From positions 1 to 17,157 of the forward strand of contig UROF01000042.1 in NCBI GenBank assembly GCA_900549475.1: 17,157 nt of DNA, written 5' to 3'. The DNA comes from an uncultured Eubacteriales bacterium. GTDB lineage: Bacteria > Bacillota > Clostridia > Oscillospirales > Oscillospiraceae. How positions within the stretch are numbered: the first letter of the stretch is position 1; each line of letters starts with the position of its first letter. Below the pieces are notes generated by a model. It searched no databases and was not told the DNA's origin. It was given only the letters and a program-made list of their open reading frames with translations. The translations under genes and the position numbers were made by a program. Positions 14,496 through 17,157 of the stretch are shown piece by piece.

Positions 14496-14524
14496 TTGTT
14501 TTCCCATACGCTGTATGGTAGAAT
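14496..14524 (+). promoter_or_regulatory. Promoter of tetR with palindrome in the spacer
   Basis: TTGTTT (14496-14501) and TAGAAT (14519-14524) are 17 nt apart. The spacer contains an inverted repeat CCATAC GCT GTATGG (14504-14518) ending directly at the -10. This is a likely operator for the TetR protein encoded downstream, giving autorepression (inference). Confidence 0.65.
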
Positions 14525-14574
14525 AAAGATAAATTTTTGTATTTGTTTTTATTGAGAGAGGAAAGGAGGAGAAA

Positions 14575-15183
14575 ATGCCGAAAGTCGCATATTCTGAGGA
14601 AGACCGAACACGGATTCGGGAGGCGCTGATCACGACAGCTCTGGAGCTGATGGCGAAACAGGGCATCCAACACACCACAGTCGAGCAGATCTATAGGGAA
14701 GTGGGAATATCGAGAACTTTTTTTTACTCCTTTTTTCCTACCAAAGAGGACCTGATCGTGGAGACGCTGTATCTGCAGCAGCCGCGTGTCCTTGCCTATG
14801 CGCGAAAACTGATGGCGGACCCTGGACTGAGCTGGCGGGACGCAGTGAGGACATTTCTCTATACCTGCTGCTACGGTGAAAAAAACGGGATCGCGGTTTT
14901 GACGGTAGAAGAACAGCAGACCATGTTTCGCCGGTTGTCCCAAGAGAGCTATCAGATATTTCGGGAAAGACAGGCCAAGCTGTTTGGCGACATTTTGGAG
15001 TGCTTTGGGATAAAAGCGGACAAAACGAGGATTAGCCTGTTCATCAATTTGAGCCTGACCGCTATGATCGTCCGTCGGGCGATCCCCCATACGCTGCCGC
15101 TGTTTGTTCCGGAGGTGGCTGACGAGACGGCGGCCTTCCAGGTCAACGCTATTGTAGATTATCTGGAATCCCTTCGGGAATAG
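14575..15183 (+). CDS. TetR/AcrR-family transcriptional regulator
   Basis: A 202-aa protein. Residues 10-60 form the TetR DNA-binding domain (ITTALELMAKQGIQHTTVEQ, then GISRTFFYSFFPTKEDLIVE). The C-terminal helical domain has no recognisable ligand signature; Cys-Cys at about 100-101 may be worth noting. AAAGGAGG lies just upstream of ATG 14575. It is transcribed alone, and no transporter or enzyme is divergent from it. The inverted repeat in its own promoter is its most likely nearby target. Confidence 0.92.
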   Translation: MPKVAYSEEDRTRIREALITTALELMAKQGIQHTTVEQIYREVGISRTFFYSFFPTKEDLIVETLYLQQPRVLAYARKLMADPGLSWRDAVRTFLYTCCYGEKNGIAVLTVEEQQTMFRRLSQESYQIFRERQAKLFGDILECFGIKADKTRISLFINLSLTAMIVRRAIPHTLPLFVPEVADETAAFQVNAIVDYLESLRE

Positions 15184-15216
15184 GGGAACATCAACCATAT
15201 GGCGGAGAAGCATATT

Positions 15217-15260
15217 ATCCCGCCCGGGCGGTATGTACCAGCAGTACCTTCGGGCGGGAT
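15217..15260 (+). repeat. Long inverted repeat without T tract
   Basis: ATCCCGCCCG (15217-15226) pairs perfectly with CGGGCGGGAT (15251-15260), with an inner GGT/ACC. No T run follows on either strand, so it is not a typical intrinsic terminator. Its right arm ends 10 nt before a consensus -10 (15271), overlapping the expected -35 position. Confidence 0.65.
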
Positions 15261-15270
15261 CCATTCAACC

Positions 15271-15276
15271 TATAAT
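15271..15276 (+). promoter_or_regulatory. -10 element of the 161-aa gene
   Basis: TATAAT matches the consensus about 50 nt before the next start codon. At 17 nt upstream the sequence is CTTCGG, a poor -35, so an activator or the adjacent hairpin region may matter. Confidence 0.45.
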
Positions 15277-15324
15277 AAAGATAAAAAGTAAAAAATGTTT
15301 TTATTAAAACAGGAGGAAACGATC

Positions 15325-15810
15325 ATGGGATTTTTCAGCAAATTGTTTAAGGGGCCCGAAGTGGATAAGGAGAAGAGCAGCGCAAACGCGAAGAAAATGC
15401 GCCTGATGTTCAATCAGGTAGTGGAAAACGGAGATGCGTACCAGTTGATCTTCGGCTATACGGAGGACGTGAGCCGCTTCAATTATGGCTTTGTCCACGG
15501 CAGCAAGACCAAGATCGGAAACCTGATCGTAGGATGGAATGAGGCAGAGGAGACCATCGTGGTGGTGCCGACAGTCCCCGATCTCTCCGGGTGCGGAGAC
15601 CCTGCCTGGTATCGCCGTTCGGAGATTTTGAAGGCCTACCGGAACAAGTATCCTACGGACGCTTTCATCATCTATCCGGACAAAAAGAGCTATATTGGAA
15701 TCAATGCTTACGACTGGCTGGATGATGAATCGCTCTATGTTTACGTATCCCAGGAGGAAGAGCTGGCACGGTTTACCGATTTCTTCATGAACCGCTTTGC
15801 CAAGAAGTAA
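15325..15810 (+). CDS. Hypothetical protein, 161 aa
   Basis: A soluble protein that starts MGFFSKLFKGPEVDKEKSS, a short amphipathic stretch that could touch the membrane. An alpha/beta region then runs from about 28 to 158, with YQLIFGYTEDVSRFNYGF, TIVVVPTVPDL, DAFIIYPDKKSYIGI and SLYVYVSQEEELARFTDFF. No catalytic motif or known family is recognised. AGGAGG with good spacing selects ATG 15325 over ATG 15295, which has no ribosome site. The next gene starts 9 nt after the stop, so the two are probably cotranscribed. Confidence 0.82.
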   Translation: MGFFSKLFKGPEVDKEKSSANAKKMRLMFNQVVENGDAYQLIFGYTEDVSRFNYGFVHGSKTKIGNLIVGWNEAEETIVVVPTVPDLSGCGDPAWYRRSEILKAYRNKYPTDAFIIYPDKKSYIGINAYDWLDDESLYVYVSQEEELARFTDFFMNRFAKK

Positions 15811-15819
15811 GGTGCGACG

Positions 15820-16017
15820 ATGCTTTTAGCGGAGATCGGAGCAATTTTCCTGCTGCTTTTGGCGGTGTTCCTGTTCGGGCAAATATGGTTTGCCTTGGTA
15901 GAAGCTGTATGGAAGGGGATCAAACGCCTTTTATTCAGGCAAAAGGAGCCGCCGGTATGGCATTCATTTCCGTCAGAACAGTCGACAGAAAACATAAAGA
16001 AAGAAGACAAGGAGTGA
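15820..16017 (+). CDS. Small single-span membrane protein, 65 aa
   Basis: One strongly hydrophobic helix (about residues 2-32, LAEIGAIFLLLLAVFLFGQI) is followed by a basic stretch KGIKRLLFRQK and a hydrophilic tail ending KKEDKE. The positive residues after the helix predict the C-terminus in the cytoplasm. AAGGTG lies a few nt upstream of the ATG. It follows the 161-aa gene by 9 nt, and the pair may act together. No family is recognised. The reading frame just after its stop may continue this protein in another frame (see 16022-16123). Confidence 0.65.
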   Translation: MLLAEIGAIFLLLLAVFLFGQIWFALVEAVWKGIKRLLFRQKEPPVWHSFPSEQSTENIKKEDKE

Positions 16018-16021
16018 ACAT

Positions 16022-16123
16022 ATACCCTTAAAGGAAGAGCTGGAGTTTGCAGATAGTAAGGGAATGTTCCGCTTATGGCAGCAGTACCATCTGACAGTGT
16101 GTGACGTTTTGAAAATCATATAA
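16022..16123 (+). other. Possible 33-residue frame lacking a normal start
   Basis: From 16022 to the TAA at 16121 the sequence reads protein-like: PLKEELEFADSKGMFRLWQQ, then a short tail ending VLKII. No ATG, GTG or TTG opens it, but AAGGAG (16009-16014) stands 7 nt before an ATA codon. It is in a different frame from the 65-aa gene, overlapping its end. It could be an ATA-started peptide, a gene with a mutated start, or the C-terminus of the 65-aa protein after a frameshift. The remainder of the gap to 16334 holds a terminator and the spore-protein leader; no sporulation-type promoter is clear. Confidence 0.25.
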
Positions 16124-16133
16124 AATCGATATT

Positions 16134-16175
16134 GCCCCGGCTGCTATGTGTGTGCAGCCGGGGCTTCTGCTTGGA
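16134..16175 (+). terminator. Probable terminator
   Basis: A perfect 10-bp GC-rich stem GCCCCGGCTG/CAGCCGGGGC (16134-16143 with 16155-16164), followed by TTCTGCTT. It should close the 15325-16123 transcript. Confidence 0.7.
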
Positions 16176-16334
16176 ATGATGATTTAAAGAAAAGATGACA
16201 TAGCAAAAATTACCGAAAGGATTTTGGGATATTCGATACAGATGTGGTCATGCTATGTGTGCGGCGGCGATGAAGAAAGCGTCAATGATTTTCTTACAGC
16301 ACCACCGCAGAAACAAAGGAGAAGGAGAAACATT

Positions 16335-16595
16335 ATGTCTAAGAAGTCTAATCGTATCAACATTCCCGAGGCCCGCGAGGCTATGGACAAGTTCAAGATG
16401 GAAGCTGCCAGCGAGGTTGGCGTGAACCTCAAGCAGGGCTACAACGGCGACCTGTCCTCCCGTGAGGCCGGTTCCGTGGGCGGTCAGATGGTCAAGAAGA
16501 TGACGACCATACGAACTGCGAAATTCTCCCGTATAGATCGGACTGCCGCAGGACATCTCGTAGAGTGTACATACCGGGCCTGCTTGACAATTTGA
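16335..16595 (+). CDS. Alpha/beta-type small acid-soluble spore protein, altered C-terminus
   Basis: An 86-aa protein. Residues 8-56 match alpha/beta SASP, which coat and protect DNA in dormant spores. They include the helix IPEAREAMDKFKMEAASEVG, the germination-protease site EVGV (27-30) and the second DNA-contact motif REAGSVGGQMVKKM (43-56). After Met56 the expected short helix is missing. Instead 30 residues with no family likeness and different codon use run on to the stop (TTIRTAKFSR...). Family members are usually 60-75 aa. AAGGAG lies 7 nt before ATG 16335. The core shows it is a true SASP; the tail suggests rearrangement, frameshift or assembly error at about 16503. Confidence 0.85.
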   Translation: MSKKSNRINIPEAREAMDKFKMEAASEVGVNLKQGYNGDLSSREAGSVGGQMVKKMTTIRTAKFSRIDRTAAGHLVECTYRACLTI

Positions 16596-16645
16596 TGCTG
16601 AAAGGGGCAGGGAAGAGGAATAACAACAGGTTTCTCCTTGACAAT

Positions 16646-16684
16646 CCAAAAAAAGAACCCGGGATGGCATATAGCCATCCCGGG
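16646..16684 (-). terminator. Terminator of pckA
   Basis: CCCGGGATGGC (16658-16668) pairs with GCCATCCCGGG (16674-16684). TTCTTTTTTT follows on the minus strand. It lies about 55 nt past the pckA stop and may also stop transcripts from the spore-protein gene. Confidence 0.85.
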
Positions 16685-16738
16685 CTTTGCTGTTCTTTTG
16701 ATGAAATCACAAGTGCCGCAGAGCAGCTTGCTTTGTGA

Positions 16739-17157
16739 TTACTCCGCCTTGGGGCCGGCAGCCACCAGAGCCTTGCCAGCGTCGTTGGTGGCGTATTTGG
16801 CAAAGTTCTTGACGAAGCGGGAAGCCAGATCCTTAGCCTTGGTATCCCACTCGGAAGGATCAGCATAGGTGTCGCGAGGATCCAGAATGTTGGTGTCCAC
16901 GCCGGGCAGAGCGGTGGGGACCTCCAGGTTGAAGTAAGGAATGGTCTTGGTCTCAGCCTTCAGGATGGAGCCATCCAGAATGGCGTCGATGATGCCGCGG
17001 GTATCCTTGATGGAGATACGCTTGCCGGTGCCATTCCAGCCGGTGTTGACCAGGTAAGCCTTGGCGCCGCTCTTCTCCATCTTCTTGACCAGCTCCTCAC
17101 CGTACTTGGTGGGATGCAGCTCCAGGAAGGCCTGGCCGAAGCAGGCGGAGAAGGTGG
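16739..17157 (-). CDS. pckA: ATP-type phosphoenolpyruvate carboxykinase, C-terminal part
   Basis: The last 139 codons of pckA on the minus strand; the 5' part is outside the window. The reading TFSACFGQAFLELHPTKYGEEL, YLVNTGWNGTGKRISIKDTR and AIIDAIL-like segment GIIDAILDGSI are typical of the C-terminal lobe of the ATP-dependent enzyme. That enzyme interconverts oxaloacetate and phosphoenolpyruvate. In gut anaerobes it often runs toward oxaloacetate and yields ATP. Codon use is strongly biased to preferred codons, as in a highly expressed gene. Stop TAA is at 16739-16741. Confidence 0.94.
   Translation of the reverse strand, partial: TFSACFGQAFLELHPTKYGEELVKKMEKSGAKAYLVNTGWNGTGKRISIKDTRGIIDAILDGSILKAETKTIPYFNLEVPTALPGVDTNILDPRDTYADPSEWDTKAKDLASRFVKNFAKYATNDAGKALVAAGPKAE

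Noticed and set aside
14310..14678. Long N-terminal extension of the 64-aa minus-strand gene
   Set aside because: It overlaps the tetR start and promoter, while the internal ATG has a good ribosome site.
16492..16572. 26-aa minus-strand gene in the spore-protein tail
   Set aside because: No ribosome site and too short to call; kept only as a clue to where the odd tail may come from.
16584..16645. Two TTGACAAT copies as promoter -35 elements
   Set aside because: Neither has a -10 hexamer at proper distance; chance repetition is likely.
1..17157. CRISPR arrays, insertion sequences, phage genes
   Set aside because: No regularly spaced repeats, transposase motifs or terminal inverted repeats were seen on reading both strands.

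Overview
The window looks like chromosome of a spore-forming anaerobic Clostridia member, most likely a gut Oscillospiraceae relative (Flavonifractor/Lawsonibacter-like). This is inferred from moderately GC-rich coding sequence, AGGAGG ribosome sites, an alpha/beta-type small acid-soluble spore protein, a DUF3793 gene, an ATP-type PEP carboxykinase and two TetR regulators. No phage, transposase, CRISPR array or rRNA is visible; this is mostly core-like chromosome with small accessory genes.

Layout. 1-92: 3' part of tRNA-Leu(CAG) and its terminator. 183-1819: a DUF5655-like protein, YaaA and a Bcp/PrxQ peroxiredoxin, a probable oxidative-stress operon. 1872-3912: a cation/proton antiporter overlapping a TetR gene, behind a promoter with two matching palindromes, then a terminator. 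4034-6264: a promoter and an overlapping MoxR ATPase / VWA (CoxE-like) pair. 6398-6740: an orphan Phd/YefM-like antitoxin and terminator. 6751-7875: a strong promoter overlaid by two DtxR-like boxes, then DUF3793 and a short flavodoxin, a likely metal (iron)-responsive unit.

7918-9055 is on the minus strand: tRNA-Arg(ACG) with promoter and terminator, an NfeD-type membrane protein, and a 53-aa protein. Divergent from the tRNA, 9112-12774 carries a promoter, a ~130-nt leader and a two-gene heterodimeric ABC exporter with one degenerate and one canonical ATP site. 12832-14065: promoter, branched-chain aminotransferase, terminator. 14115-14309 (minus): a 64-aa Cys-rich protein. 14496-15183: a TetR regulator whose promoter spacer holds a palindrome. 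15325-16017: two unrecognised genes, the second a small membrane protein. 16335-16595: a spore protein whose last third does not match its family. The window ends inside pckA on the minus strand.

No single new defence or mobile system is evident. The best leads are the two self-contained regulatory modules with paired operators, the two small unannotated minus-strand genes, the odd spore-protein C-terminus and a possible frame disruption near 16020. All family calls are from reading the sequence; no database search was run.
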